Below are positions 35,467 through 48,713 of a stretch of DNA of 64,000 nucleotides, piece after piece. The notes under the pieces were generated by a model. It had not been told where the DNA came from, did not search any database, and saw only the letters and a program-made list of their open reading frames with translations. This DNA comes from Enoplolaimus lenunculus (taxonomy: Eukaryota; Nematoda; Enoplea; Enoplida; Thoracostomopsidae), in the NCBI GenBank assembly GCA_030248215.1, contig JASANG010001170.1, positions 62,001 through 126,000 on the forward strand, read 5' to 3'. Numbering within the stretch: the stretch's first letter is position 1; every line of letters begins with the position of its first letter. Both the position numbers and the translations under genes were made by a program.

Positions 35467-35685
35467 GATGTGTTTATGGCCTTTTTGGCGAATATTCCTC
35501 AACGTATATATTTAATTATGTTTTTGGAAATAATATATGCCCATTATCCACTAATGGTATTATAATTTTAAAAAAATATCTATACGCAGTTGAAATAATA
35601 GTTTCTTGAGATTGTACGGAGGCACACGAGAGACCGGGTCTTCGGATAAAGTTAAAGTCTTTTCGGAAACACCACGGTTTCTCTA

Positions 35686-35926
35686 CACTGTAAATTCCAG
35701 TGAGTTAATTTTAATTTAGACTGAATTGAATCCACTCAGAAGTTTGAACTGTGAATAGATTTGTCAAAACTCAGAATACTGAATTGATTATATTCATTCA
35801 GAGTTAATTAATCAACTCACCCAAAATCGGCTCACAGTGAGATAATATTTACTGTAACTCAGAAAGGATCAGAAATAACTAATTTTCTCTCTGAGTTTAT
35901 TAATCAACTCATTGGAATTTGCAGTG
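35686..35926. mobile_element. F3 MITE
   Basis: TA-CACTGTAAATTCCAGTGAG left and GGAATTTGCAGTG-TA right. Confidence 0.8.
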
Positions 35927-36799
35927 TATGATGTTTTAATTTGTAAGTTTTGGCCTTTAGTTTTTATTTTCTTTTCTATTTATAAAATTGAAATGCAGGA
36001 TCTATTCCTATTGTCTTATACGCTTTCACTGCGGAAGTTCGATGGTTTCTTTGAATGTTGTAGAATATTTGTTATTTTTTAACCAAGAATCGAATTTGGC
36101 CATTTTGATTGGACGTGATCGGCATGAAACTTCAATCGCTATTGGTTAAAAATTTATTAATATTAATATTAAAGTTTAGGTTTAAAAGTTCACTAAAATC
36201 TTGCCACCAAAAGCGATCAGAGGATTCAGGTCTAAAATGATACGTCAACGTACAGTTTTAATATATTTATATTTGGTTTTCTAAATTTGACAATTTTGTT
36301 AACTAAAATATCAATTCGTTTCTCGTGTCCTAGCAAAATAACACGATTTTTTCGTTAAATTCCTAATTAGGCTTAAAATTTGTATATTATAAGATAATTA
36401 CAAATGTTCAAAACAAAAGCCAAAAACTGTTTTTAAACATTTGATATTTGAGTAATTTTGAACAAAAAATACGCTTATTTGCTCGGATATCAGCCAAATT
36501 TATGAGAATATAACCATTTCGTCGCTAAACGCCGTGGGATTTTAAGTGTATAAGGTTTTGACGCTGATCCCTAGAGAAATATGTATATTGCGATCGTTGG
36601 AAATTAAACTAGACAAATGATACGTCTATTGGCTTAATTTTAAAAATTACACTTATTTCAGTAGATTTTGTCCTGTTTCTCATGAAACATTAATTATCGA
36701 CCAACAAATTTGAATTGAGGGGCTGACAGCAAAGATAATGTTAAGAATTGATTCTCACAAGTAAATTCGCAAATTGTTAATCGAATGCACTGTTTAGAA

Positions 36800-37140
36800 C
36801 GCTGTAAACCGGATATCCGTTTCTGTTTCCGTTTTCGGTAAAAATCCGTGTCCATTTCGGTTTCAGATATATAGAAATAACGGAATTTTTTTACGTTCAT
36901 TGTTAGTTATAAATAACGTATATATCAGCAATTTTTTTTACAGATAGGATGCAATTGTTCGAAATGAAATAAAACTTACAAAATTCATGCAAAACACTTA
37001 AAATTTCGATGTATCCGCCATCTGTTCTTTAAAATTTATGAAAGACTTGTCAATATTTGCACCTCACAATTGTGTTGGCAAAAAAATAAAACATTTTTTA
37101 AAATTTTTATACTTTAATATCTACACCCTGTGTAAGTTGC
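36800..37140. mobile_element. F6 element
   Basis: CGCTGTAAACCGGATATCCG to AATATCTACACCCTG; its interior aligns with the 33924 copy. Confidence 0.65.
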
Positions 37141-37264
37141 AATCAATAACTTTTAATTCAGAATGAGTTGAATCATTCAATCTGAAATAAGTTTTTCAAA
37201 CCTTTACAATCCTGAGTTGATTAAACTCATTCTGAGTTATTTGGTCAATTCACTGGAAATTAAA
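37141..37264. mobile_element. F3 fragment
   Basis: Degenerate half with TTCAGAATGAGTTGAATCAT and TTCACTGGAAATT, abutting the F6 element. Confidence 0.45.
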
Positions 37265-38371
37265 GAATTTGGTATCGGGGAGAAGGGTGTCGTCTTGTTT
37301 GCCGCTCGGGCGGTCCCCTGTAAAAACAAACGGCTTGCTTCGATTAAAGAATTGTTGTAATTTAGTTTCACCTTAACGCTGGGTAGGCATCAGACTTAAA
37401 ATTTCCGAAACGTTTTTCCTACCGATAGCCGGTCGTTCTGCTTTTATGTTCTTGGTTATGTAATCAGGTTTAAATTTAACTTATTTGGTTATATACTGGT
37501 ACGTATGTTGAGTTTCCGGACACTGCCAAATCGATATTAAGCAAAACTGGTTTTAGGAATGTGGGAACGGATAATACTACTACCGCATTCCTTTGAACCC
37601 GTTTGTTTAAAATGTATTAGGTTTATTTTAATGTTGAAGTGAAATTTGACAAACAACCGCAAAATAATAATACTACTCATCCGGTTTTGCGCAATGCACA
37701 AAAGTAGCGAATGCACAACAATGTGCATTGAAATGTTTTTCATAGAACAATCGCGTAAAACAAACGCTGAAAAGTTGTCCGAAATACGTATGTGAGGCAT
37801 TCCAGTTTTAATTGTGCAGACATACGGAGCATACTTCACTTTGTGCCAGTATTCTTTATGGGGGTGCGTGCTGTTTTTCCGTGAGACTGCAATTGGATAA
37901 ACTGATAAAATATAGTGTGAGCGTTGAAACTGAATACATTTTGGCGTTTCGTTTGCTGTTTACGTTTCAAATTTTGTGATTCTCAGCTGTTTTAATAGCT
38001 TACTTGTTTGAAAATTTGTTTCATGGTTACAGGTACTGCAGTTCAGAATCGGAATTGCGTTTGATACCTACTTGTGTAAGCATGCCACAATTGTGAACAG
38101 TGTCCAAGCTGTATGCGTGAGCGTAGCAAAATGTAATCAGCTATAGTCCGCCACAGCGCTTAATAGAAACCGCCAGTTTATTTAGCAAACGTAACATTAG
38201 CTGAACCATTCAAAAATAACATCACTACCATAACATAATCTTCCAAAACGCCGAGACCTCACCCCTAGCCATGCGAAAACAAAATATAACTAAGCTGAAT
38301 CCCGGCAAGTATGCAAATTGGGCCAAATTGTGCATATAATGACATATTCCAATAAGATGTTCCAACACCTC

Positions 38372-38485
38372 TCGTACGGCGCTGTCCGTTCTTCTTGATT
38401 TTATCTTTATTAAATTATTAAAAATATACGAGCGCCGTATGAGCGACAGGCGGTGCCGGACGTCATGAAACGTATTGCGCCACCG
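38372..38485. mobile_element. F8 fragment
   Basis: CTCGTACGGCGCTGTCCG left and CGGTGCCGGACGTCATGAAA then TTGCGCCACC right, with AT-rich centre. Confidence 0.5.
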
Positions 38486-39956
38486 TAAGACTCATAAAAT
38501 TAAAATAAAATATTCTAAAAATACATGGGCGGACCAATGCGGAATTCATTGGATACCCGTAAACATCGGTGTCGCATTAGCGATATCTCTATGGATATTT
38601 ATATCGAGAAAATGTAGTTTATTTCCTGATTCGAATTTTAGTCAATTTCATTTTCGGATGTCTCTTCATAAATTTAAAAATTTTTAAGGCTTGATCTTGG
38701 TTCCTGAAAATAATGAAGGTATCGACGACATAACGTTTATAAGTTAGGATTAAAATCTAAATTACACTCATTTGTGCCAGATTCTTCAAAAGATATCATT
38801 ATTATGATAGCTAGGGCTGGCCCATGTGGTGGTGAACCTGTGACGATTAAATTCATGCCAAACATATTTTCTCTCAAAAAATACCACAAATTATTTTTAA
38901 CAATTTATTCACATTCCATAACTATAAGCTAAATTTTGGTCTAAATTCGTGTTTCTGTTAAAGTTTGTTACTCCTTCAAATTGCAATGCTAATTGGCACC
39001 TGGAACGTATATAAATTGTTGTAATTGTATATTTGGGGGGCTCAGTTTTCGGAATAAAGTTTCATACGGTCAGTTTATTTTTAAATCTTCACCTGCGGTA
39101 GCCATTGGTGCATTTTTTTGTTTAAATAAATCGTGGAACCGAGTGAAGCGCTTGGTTATAATTCTTAGCTGTTGCTGTTGAACCGAGTGAAGCGCTTGGT
39201 TATTAGAAAAGTTCAAGCTGGTTAGAATTTAGTATTCATCTACGGAGCCGTTATTTATTTGACTACCGAGGCTAGCGCTTGGCATATAAATACCGTTGCA
39301 TTGAGTTCCTGCGGAAGCCGTGGGATTTAAAACAATAAGTTTATCGAACTTTTTATGCGCCGTTCGCATTAATTGCTGTAGTAGTTCCGCATCTGATTTT
39401 AACTAAATTAAAACAAAAATTCAAAACAACTCGACTGTATACAACAAATATAACGACGTTCACGTTATCGCGGTTCACGTTAATTTATTACTAGAGCAAG
39501 CGTGTCGTTACAAACCCATAGCAACACCGTCATGCTGAGCGAAAACTTGCTGGTTACAAATAAAATTTAGGTTTACCGTACAAAGATTAAATTAATACCT
39601 GTCAACAACAAATCAACTGGCAGACTAGAATTCATTTTACCACTAATTACAGCTTCCTTAATTATGTCTAATGTATACAACAGAGGAATTATCCGTGTCA
39701 AGACTCCGATTTTAGTGTTCTTTCAAAGCGCCCACAACAACAGTTGTTTTCAGTTCTGAGCAATAATTTGGCGTAGTATATTCTAGAATTAATTTATATT
39801 GGACAAGATAACCCAAAGGTAAATATAGAGGGTCAATTACCATATATTTCAATAGTACCGCCTTTGTTATATGACCATATTAATTTTTTAGTTTATGTCA
39901 TATATATGTCGATCATCGACAACCTGCTTCAAAGAATAGCGATCACATTAAGACAA

Positions 39957-40209
39957 CACTGTAAATTTCAGTGAGTTAATTTTAACTCAAAATGAGTTGA
40001 ATCAATCAGTCTGCGTTAGGACTATCAGAGCTCAGACTTTTGAGTCGATTCGATTCATTCTGATTTAATTAATCAACTAACCCAGAGTGAACTCAACTCA
40101 GAGTGAGAATCAACTCAACTCAGAACGAGTTAATGTTTACTGATATTAATTCCAAAATTAACCGACTCACTAGCTGAATTAATTAATCAACTCATTGGAA
40201 TTTACAGTG
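39957..40209. mobile_element. F3 MITE
   Basis: CACTGTAAATTTCAGTGAGT to TTGGAATTTACAGTG. Confidence 0.8.
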
Positions 40210-40717
40210 AAAACGAGCCTGGATCGATGGACCCATTTAAGACTGATCCTCGGTCATTTGGGACCACGGGGCGCTAGGACAGAATGTATGTTTGGTAAAT
40301 CCGCTAAAACTGGTTGCAAAACATTTGTTGTATCAACGGTTGTTTAGAACTCAAAAGATTTGTGATAATATTTTTACGAATAAAAAAACTAATTTTTTTT
40401 TTGCAAAAATGGTTTCGGCACTTTTCGTCTTTGGCTGTTTGATTGATTGCCTGCCGCAGCGATATTAGAAATAAGTTTAGTTTTCCTCGCAAGTGCTTTG
40501 AACATTTTATAGTTACAGTTTTTCAATTATGTAACTAAATGTTGAGGTAAAACTTACTAAATCTTTGTAAATTACTGTTTTTTATAGCGAAACTTGGATG
40601 TGAAACGTTGATGGTTATTGAGCAAACGGGACGCTCTGCAATTGTGGATTCTTTGATATTTAACCTAAATGGGTAAATGCAATTCGTGCTTATCGAAACA
40701 AATTATCATTGGTCAAA

Positions 40718-40917
40718 CACTGCAAAAAATGGTAAGTCAAATTGACTCTCTCCGAAACAGGTTTATCCTGACGGCACAAACTGAGTCAAAATTCGACTCC
40801 GCCAGAGTCAAATTGAGTCAACTTTGACTCAGACGGAGTCAAATTTTGACTCTGTTTGTGTAGTCAGGAAAAGCCTATTTTGGAGAGAGTCAATTTGACT
40901 TGCCATTTTTTGCAGTG
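40718..40917. mobile_element. F2 MITE
   Basis: CACTGCAAAAAATGGTAAGT to CCATTTTTTGCAGTG; TA lost on both sides. Confidence 0.75.
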
Positions 40918-40942
40918 AACAAAACGACCAATCAAGATCTTT

Positions 40943-41070
40943 CATTGTAAATTTAAGAGAGTTAATTTCAACTCACAGTGAGTTAAATCAACTCAGTCGT
41001 TTGAGTTGGTTCCGGTCAAACTGAGAATGAGTTGATACATCAACTCATGGTTTCAACTCTCGTTTTATTA
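40943..41070. mobile_element. F3 fragment
   Basis: Left half only (TTGTAAATTTAAGAGAGTTA), right terminus missing. Confidence 0.5.
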
Positions 41071-41108
41071 ACCCACAATAAAGGTGGATTTCAATTTGAA
41101 AATTTTAG

Positions 41109-41368
41109 GTTTCACATTTCATCAGTCAGTGGCTGAACGTTTACTTGGTGTATTTGTCAAAGGTTTGAATTCGGTGATAAGACCTAAAAATGAGGATAAC
41201 CCGAGCTTAGATTTTGAACAACCCTTTCCGTCCGCTGGCGTGACTCGTCCTATTGGTGGGAGTCATTTAAATTCACTCAACGCGAGTTTAGACAACGTCG
41301 TAACAAATTTTAGACAAAATTCTAGTCGCTGTTATCCAGCAAACAGTTTCCCATCATGGAATTCATGA
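41109..41368 (+). other. Exon-like ORF with stop, unknown
   Basis: After acceptor AAATTTTAG it reads GFTFHQSVAERLLGVFVKGL onward for 86 codons to TGA, with no internal methionine, so it would be a last exon. A possible earlier exon at 40588-40672 (KLGCETLMVIEQTGRSAIVD) is open but its phase does not join. Not recognised. Confidence 0.3.
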
Positions 41369-41564
41369 ATCCCGTTTGGGACATGGTTATCGATTGACGA
41401 GCTGCCGCATGGAGGGGTCCACACGATGTGACTGTCCTCGACACCTAAAAACGAGTGACACTTTACATTTTAACAATTTTAGTAGCACAAATCATCTTCT
41501 ATAAGTATGCTTACAAGTAGTTGTTTTAAGATCTAAAAACGATAAAGTATTCAGACAACTGTTT

Positions 41565-41681
41565 AAGCGATATTTACAAGTGCAAGTTTTTGCAGCAAGA
41601 ATACTTAGCTACACGTTGTGTCCAGAAATTGTAACTGAAAGTTCTGGCAGCAAAATTTTGCACGTGTGAATTGGGTTTTAT
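41565..41681. mobile_element. F4 MITE
   Basis: ATATTTACAAGTGCAAGTTT to TTTGCACGTGTGAATTGGGT. Confidence 0.55.
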
Positions 41682-42284
41682 TGAAGTTTGCAGATTCACA
41701 CATCAAAAACTTGCAAGTGTGATTGAGGCTAGGGTTATACCAAGGTTTTCTAAAGCACAATTTCTCATGGCAGACGTTTTGGCGTACATTTGGGCGCAAA
41801 GTATTACGCCATATTTTTAGTCATTAGAAAGTCTGTTTTGCACCGTTGTTCAGATTTGAAAGTTTACCGAAAATAATATTTGATTAATTTTAAGATGACG
41901 AAAATTTGCACCAAATTTTTTGAAATTTGAATGTAAACATCTGTAAGTGTTTCATTATATGCATTTTTTACTTACATTAATAATTGTATTGGCAGAAAAA
42001 TAAAACATCTTTAAACTTTTATACTTCAATATCCGTTTTTGGCGTTGCCGTTCTTTTGAACGCTTTTCAGTTCCGTTTGTATCATTTTTAACAATCCGTT
42101 CACACACTGACATTTGCTGCAGTTATTCAATTAAAGCTTGCCTGACAATTAGTCCTATGCTATGCTTGGAACTTCAGCCTCAGTGGCGTATAGATGTCAA
42201 ACCATTAAGGCTGTATTATTGTTTACTGAAATGTGTTGTGTTCAAATTGATTTTGATTCGTAGAAACTAAATTTGTAATCACTG

Positions 42285-42454
42285 CGTAGTTCAAAACCAA
42301 CCAATGATAAGTACCGAAATTTAGCAGATTTCTCTAATTCGATTAGAACCACTCCTGTACCAATTTTGTGATCCGCAATTACAGGAGTTCGTCAGTTTGA
42401 AAACTTATCGCTAACTGGTGATAGACGCTGTACACACATTTGAGAATATGAGCG
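42285..42454. mobile_element. F5 MITE
   Basis: Right end ACACACATTTGAGAATATGA intact with CTAACTGGTGATAGACGCTG; left end eroded. Further short F5 pieces are near 17850, 21170, 43907, 52300 and 63320. Confidence 0.55.
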
Positions 42455-42542
42455 CAGCACCTTTAAGCACGTGTAAGCTTAATGTTTGACACACCATCGT
42501 TCACAGTGTTCAACTTTAATTTTAGCCTGCCTTAAAAGGTTT

Positions 42543-42745
42543 GACCCATGTAAAGATCAGGGACGGAACGTTTTTCTGTTGGACTGCAATAGAGTAGGTT
42601 TAAGCTTTATATTAATTTTTTGCTTGGCTTAGGCTTATGCTTAGGCTTAGGCTTTGGAATATACTCCTTTTTACGATTAGACTTAGGCTTAGGCTTCGGA
42701 ATATGGTTATAATACTGTTCCGCCCTTGTTCTTTTTACATTGGCC
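42543..42745. mobile_element. F1 MITE
   Basis: GACCCATGTAAAGATCAGGG to TTTACATTGGCC; flanks AAAGGTTT / AAAGGTCG (6/8). Inverse-orientation TTAGGC units. Confidence 0.7.
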
Positions 42746-43112
42746 AAAGGTCGGATTTTCTTAGCTATACTTTATTTTGAGAAATACCGAATTTTTAAAA
42801 AAAACACGTACTATATATAATCCCTTATTACTACCGATAGACGTATAATTTCTATAGTGTCTTACTGCAAAAACTATGGATTTCATTTGCTTAAAATATT
42901 AGTGCCTCACGACGTTTGCAGCCATTTTTGGACACTGTTTCTTTAATTTGATTCGCTGTTTTTTAAAAAACTTATAATCTGTTATTAATTAATGATGGCA
43001 TTAGCTGTTTCAAAATTTCTCGTCAGACTGAAAAAGTTCTAAGATACAAAGAAAGAATCTATTAATCAAATTAATTTAATATTCAACCTGTGATTGGGTT
43101 AGACATTCATGT

Positions 43113-43203
43113 CAAGGGTGCAACCGGATGGAAAAATATCGTAGATAAAGCTGGAGGGTGATATCCGGTCGGATATGTAACCGGATGTAGGCGAGCAACC
43201 CTG
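43113..43203. mobile_element. Short F6 element
   Basis: CAAGGGTGCAACCGGATGG to GCGAGCAACCCTG, 91 bp. Confidence 0.5.
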
Positions 43204-44056
43204 GTGTTAACCCAAGGTGGTTATGTAAATGCTGTGTTCACGTTGTACCTGAAGCAGTGGGGGAACGCGATTTATCCCTATTACAATAGCGGGTAACATT
43301 TTGACTTCTAGTTGATTCGCTATCAAATTCTAAAAATTTGAATGGTCTGCTATCCTAGCGTGAATCTACTGTTTGTACTGCTGTATCATATGATATTCGA
43401 ACAACTGTCTGTCAGTATCATATGATATGTTTGAAAATGTCTGCAAAGTTGCGGTAAACTATAGCTTGAAGTCCTGTAGAATGTCGTGTGAAACAAAACT
43501 TTGACAATTGAACTATTGCACTTATATATTTTAAGAAAGTTTTCTCCAGAAACAGAAACGTAGAAGCTAATTCAGCGTTCGAAATCATTAAATGCAACAT
43601 GAATCAAACTTTTTTCACAATTTTATTACTGAAACGGAAACCTTAATCTCAAAACGTAATAAAAAACGTACTTAAAATACCGAATTTGTATTTTCATTAA
43701 TATATATGGTTCTTTTTGCCTTTAGGCACGGGTTATGCAAGGCTTAAACAATTTTTTCTTGCAACCAACTATTAAAAAAATTCAATTTAAAATATTAAAG
43801 AATAAGTTGATATACTTCATTTTCTCGAGTATTAAATACGTTTGACGTTTCAACGGGGTTAACAGATCTTTCGATCAGTTCAAAAAATTTTCATACATAC
43901 TATGCCCACATTCTCAAATACGGGTAGTATATATCGCGAGTTGACGATAAATCTTACACGTGACCGATTGGCCGGTGAGATTTGAAATTTAGCACATTTT
44001 TCGCATTTCAATTTTACGTATACTTATATTTCGAAAACCTGTTTATTTAAAACAGT

Positions 44057-44555
44057 CACGTTGCAACTGGATATCTGTTTCCGGTAAAAATCAGTGTCCG
44101 TTTCCGTTTCCGTTATAGAAAGACCCGAAATTCCGTATTTTTATGCTCAAATCGCTAAATTTTTTATTTGATATGCTGAAATTGTTCAAAATATAAAAGT
44201 GACAAAATCTTCCAAAATCTGGCCCATGTAAATATCAGCGGCGGAACGTTTTTCTGTGGAACTGCAATAGAGTAAGCTTAAGCTTTAAACTGTAGGATTA
44301 GGGTTAGGCTTAGGTTTAGGAATATGTTCATTCTTACGCTTAGGCTTAGGCTTTGGCTTAGGCTTAGGCTTAGGAATATGCTTATAATACTTTTTCGCCC
44401 CTGTTCTTTACATTGCCCCAAAATGTTTAAGATTTCCGTGCATCCGCTGCTTTTGTTGAAATTTTCACGTCAGTTGTTTCGGCAGAAAAATATAACATCT
44501 CTGAAACAATTTTGATCAGTCAGTTTCCGGTATTTGTACCATTCGTTTCAACCTG
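44057..44555. mobile_element. F6 element carrying a nested F1
   Basis: CACGTTGCAACTGGATATCT to TTCGTTTCAACCTG; the F1 element at 44221-44418 sits inside it. Confidence 0.55.
44221..44418. mobile_element. F1 MITE nested in F6
   Basis: GGCCCATGTAAATATCAGCG left; flanks CAAAATCT / CAAAATGT (7/8). Holds CTTAGGCTTAGGCTTTGGCT-type units. Confidence 0.75.
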
Positions 44556-45487
44556 ATAAGGGTTGATAGACGCTATACACAGCTGAAAATAATACAGTGA
44601 CCAGAATAGGAGAAAGGAGATCACAAGCGGATTCAGAGGGTGGCGTATGCCCCCCGCCAGAAAAGTTTTGTGATAAAATGGTATGCTTCCTTTTAACCAG
44701 TTAGAAAATTTTTTTGTGAACCCACACCCCCGTCCATAATTTCTGGATCCGCTCCTTAGGGAGACTTATTTTAGCTGTCCAAGAGAGTAGTTCCTTGGTA
44801 TTCGGTTACGGACTGTTATGTGGTTTTCGAACCCGTCACCCTATTAATTGAACATCTCACCTAAATGCCATATGCTACTTCGGAATATACTTTAAAAACA
44901 TGAGTGACATATGAATTCTTGGCGTTTTTTCTCTCAATAAATATCCGTTTTCTTGTTTCAGAGGTGAAAATTGACACGTGTTTCTCGTGGCAGTTTGTTG
45001 TTTTTTATACAACTGATTTCATAAAATCCCGTATACGAAAAAATATTCAGAGTCTAAAGGAGGTGAAAAACGATCTCTGATTCCAACTGATAGTTTTTGA
45101 TTGGATTAAAAAAACTATGTTCTCAGATGTTGGCTTTTGATTGGATGAAAGAATACTGTTCCAGATATTGGCTTTGCTTTAAAGATTCGAACTCAACTTT
45201 ATTTGGTCCTAGAGCCAGTTATGCACGACAATCACGAATAATTGACATTTATGGACTCAAATTAGAATGTAGGGACTCAATCCGCTCGCGGACTCTTATT
45301 TGTGGTGATACAAAATGTTAGAAAATGCATTCCAGGATTTCAATCGAAAATGCAGATTGGCCACTTTTCTAAAAGAATAAACTTTCAACACAGATACCCG
45401 AGATCTCTGTAAACGTGGTTGGGGCGGGCGCTCATTGGTCCAAAGGACAGTTAACTGTGGACCGTTTATGCCAAATGTCATCCAATC

Positions 45488-45690
45488 ATAAGTTAGATTT
45501 CATCCAAAATCAAAGATGCACTATTTAAGTCAACCAATCATAAGTAAGATTTCATCCAAAATCAAAGATGCACTATTTAAGTCAACCAATCATAAGTAAG
45601 ATTTCATCCAAAATCAAAGATGCACTATTTAAGTCAACCAATCATAAGTTAGATTTCATCTAAAATCAAAGATGCACTATTTAACTGTTG
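45488..45690. repeat. 52-bp tandem repeat
   Basis: About 3.8 units of AACCAATCATAAGTAAGATT + TCATCCAAAATCAAAGATGC + ACTATTTAAGTC, nearly identical. Confidence 0.9.
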
Positions 45691-46118
45691 TAGTTATGAA
45701 GAACGTCTTAGGAATATCAGATTACCTATGCTTGTATAAAATTTATACAGTTCTTTTGATCTATTCAGCGGTATTTTGTTTATTATGCATATACAGGGCC
45801 GAAGGCGGTATCAACAAACTGGGACCAGGGCAAACTGTTCGCAGAAACATGTAGGGATTTTACGTCTTACAGCTACAACTTTTTAAATGGGAGGCAACGT
45901 TTTTTGGCTGAGCCCCTTAGATCTTCCGCTATCTACGGGACCGTTTATATATATATTTTTATATATTTATTTTATTTGTCTAATTTATATATATGTTATT
46001 TTATTATATATTTGTTTATTTGGTTCAATTCGTTAAGATAAAAGCAACGATATGGATCAATTAAGGCTTTTATCGAAGTTCCACCAGAGAGTATATATTC
46101 AAGTATAAACTGCACATT

Positions 46119-46406
46119 CATTGTAAATCCGAGTGAGTTGATTTTAACTCAGAATAAGTTGAATCACTCAGTGTGAGTTAGGACTTTCAGAACTCAGAGT
46201 TCTGTGTTGATAAAGGACTTTTAGAACACAGAATTCTGAGTCAATAAAACTCACTTTGACTTAATTATTCAACTTACCCGGAATCAAGTGAACTCAGAGT
46301 GAGAATCAACTCAACTCAGAGTGAGTTAATGTTTACTGTCATAAACTCACTAATAACCAACTCTCCAGTTGAGAGTTGATTAATCAATTCATTGGAATTT
46401 ACAGTG
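46119..46406. mobile_element. F3 MITE (cluster 1 of 3)
   Basis: CATTGTAAATCCGAGTGAGT to TTGGAATTTACAGTG; has an internal 50-bp duplication around GAACTCAGAGTTCTG. Confidence 0.7.
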
Positions 46407-46547
46407 TTGCAATTCGAATTGACTTTATTCAATCGTCTTTGAATAAACTCCGCAGAGCTGGGTACAACAAGCAAATCAGGTGATGTTGCGAAAATACAGT
46501 CCCCTGTTATAAGGCACATTTCAGGAGCGGGTCCAAGGGGGTGTCAA

Positions 46548-46795
46548 TACAACTTCCATTGAGTTGATTTTAGCTCAAAATAAGTTGAACTCTGTCTCAG
46601 TTAGGAATTATCAGAACTCACAGTTGCGAGTTGATTCAACTCATTCTGAGTAAACTGATCAGCTCACTTTGAGTCAAATTAACAGAGAGCGAAAATGAAC
46701 TCAACTCAGAGTAAATTAATTCTTACTGTTATTAACTCAGAAATAACTAAACTCGCTTACTGAGATGATTACTTAGCTCATTGGAATTTACAGTG
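46548..46795. mobile_element. F3 MITE (cluster 2 of 3)
   Basis: Left end eroded (ACAACTTCCATTGAGTTGAT); right end GGAATTTACAGTG. Confidence 0.65.
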
Positions 46796-46868
46796 TTCAT
46801 TGGGTGTCCTCATCCGTATTATATATAAGCAATAAATTGTGTCAAATATAAAATCCAAAACCGTTTCA

Positions 46869-47120
46869 CACTGTTAATTCCAATGAGTTAATTAATCAAC
46901 TCAAACTGAAAGTTAGTTATTTGTGAGTTAATAACAGTAAACTTTAGCTCCCTCTGAGTTGAGTTAATTCTCACAGTAAGTTGAATTGACTCCGTGCAAG
47001 TTGATTAATGAAATCAGAATGAGTTGAATCAACTTAAAATTGAGAGTTCTGAAAGTCCTAACTCAGACTGAGTGATTCAACTCATTCTGAGTTAAAATCA
47101 ACTCACTGAAATTAACAGTG
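46869..47120. mobile_element. F3 MITE (cluster 3 of 3)
   Basis: Opposite orientation to the previous two: CACTGTTAATTCCAATGAGT to CACTGAAATTAACAGTG. Confidence 0.75.
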
Positions 47121-47165
47121 CAGTCGGACACCAATTCAATGAAAGTTCGACAGCGTTTCCGACTA

Positions 47166-47375
47166 CACTGCAAAAAATGGCGAGTCAAATTGACTCTCTC
47201 CGAAATAGGCTCTACGGCACTACACAAACTGAGCCAAATTCGACTCCAATAGGATCAAATTTGACTCGCTAAATCGCACGTTTGACTCTGGCGGAGCCGA
47301 ATTTTGACTCAGTTTGTGTAGTGCCGTAGAGCCTATTTCTGAGGGAGTCAATTTGACTCACCATTTTTTGCAGTG
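47166..47375. mobile_element. F2 MITE, intact-looking
   Basis: TA-CACTGCAAAAAATGGCGAG to CCATTTTTTGCAGTG-TA; arms match almost throughout. Confidence 0.85.
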
Positions 47376-47495
47376 TACTGCGCTCAAATTGTATACATTG
47401 CAGATATAATAATCGCGAATGACTCAATACTCGAAGGCAATCAAGGTTCGTCCGATAACTTCTGCATTTATTGTACCTGTTGATGTCGGGTAAAC

Positions 47496-47921
47496 CGGTC
47501 CATACGTTATGAGGCCGCACCGTTATTTTGCGAAACTGCAATAGTGCAAGCTTTAACTTTTTAGACAAATATTTTTGCTTAGATTTCGGCTTTAGAATTA
47601 CTTCTAAATCTAGTTTTATAACCTTACACTAAAACACAGAGGATGACGTGTACACTTCAAAAAATGGTCAGTCAAATTGTCTCTGCCCGAAACAGGCTTT
47701 TCGCGACTACACAAACTGAGCCAAATTCGACTCCGCCAGAGTCGAACGTGGCACTCAGTGAAGCGAATTTGACTGTGGCCGGGGTCAAATTTGACTCGTT
47801 TCGTGTAGTACCTTATAGAGCCTATTTCGGAGAGAGTCAATTTAACTCACCGTTTTTTGCAGTGTAGGTTTAGGTTTAGGCTTGCTAATATGCTTATACT
47901 ACTGTTACGCCCGTCAAAACC
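47496..47921. mobile_element. Degenerate F1 split by an F2
   Basis: F1 features (AACTGCAATAGTGCAAGCTT, GGTTTAGGCTTGCTAATATG) lie on either side of the F2 at 47653-47864. Confidence 0.5.
47653..47864. mobile_element. F2 MITE
   Basis: TA-CACTTCAAAAAATGGTCAG to CGTTTTTTGCAGTG-TA. Confidence 0.75.
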
Positions 47922-48289
47922 ATATCCGCTAACTTTGTAGTGCGCCTATGCTCGATTAATCGTGGCGGAATTAGGTATATGCGACAGCGGCGAGTTGTAG
48001 TCGGTCAATAAAAGATAACTTATCCAACTGGCAACACCTTTTTCTCAGAAGCGATCAGAAGTTACCAAGTTTGCCTAAACCAAGCGATATGCTAAAAGAA
48101 TGTGACAACGTTTTAATTTGATTGACGTTTGTGGTTCTAGATTAAATAGTTTTCTTGAGCAGCTTAAATTAAGGTTTTGACTCAACAGTACCAAGCATTG
48201 TTTAATACCGTTCAGGTGTAGGGTGGTACACAGAGTGCCTATATGCAGGAAAGTAGGCAATAGGCATATACCTTAACTTCCTGGACGTA

Positions 48290-48713
48290 CTGTAGCGACC
48301 AGAATAAGAGGAACGCGGTGATAAGGCTCCGGAGTTGCTGTTTCAAGTCTGAATCAATAGGAGCCAGTATCCCTGATTAGAGTAACTGATTATATATGGT
48401 CTAGAATTACTAATTATAGTCCATAATTGCTAATTACTGTAGATTATATAAATGGTTCCTGGACCAAGTAAAATTGGGCACAGAAAATCATTGATATATG
48501 ATACTTATACTCATAGCGGTACATTCAACTTTTCAAAGTATAATGCCAAAACGAGCAATACCTAAATAATTAAGAATGAGATAGGAAAAAGGTCCAAATA
48601 CCAGGGAACCGAATTGAAAATAAATAACAGTCCTTAACCGAATAGCAAGCAGGTACTCTATAGAGTGGCGAAATAAATATCAATCAACCACCCTCTGACT
48701 CGGGACACTACAG
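48290..48713. mobile_element. F7 MITE, full length
   Basis: TA-CTGTAGCGACCAGAATAAGA left, CTGACTCGGGACACTACAG-TA right, defining the TA TSD of this family. No ORF of note. Confidence 0.75.

Noticed and set aside
40588-40672. Possible exon (KLGCETLMVIEQTGRSAIVD) joined to the ORF at 41109
   Set aside because: The donor leaves two bases but the next frame needs one, so the pieces do not join; kept only as a hint in the 41109 entry.
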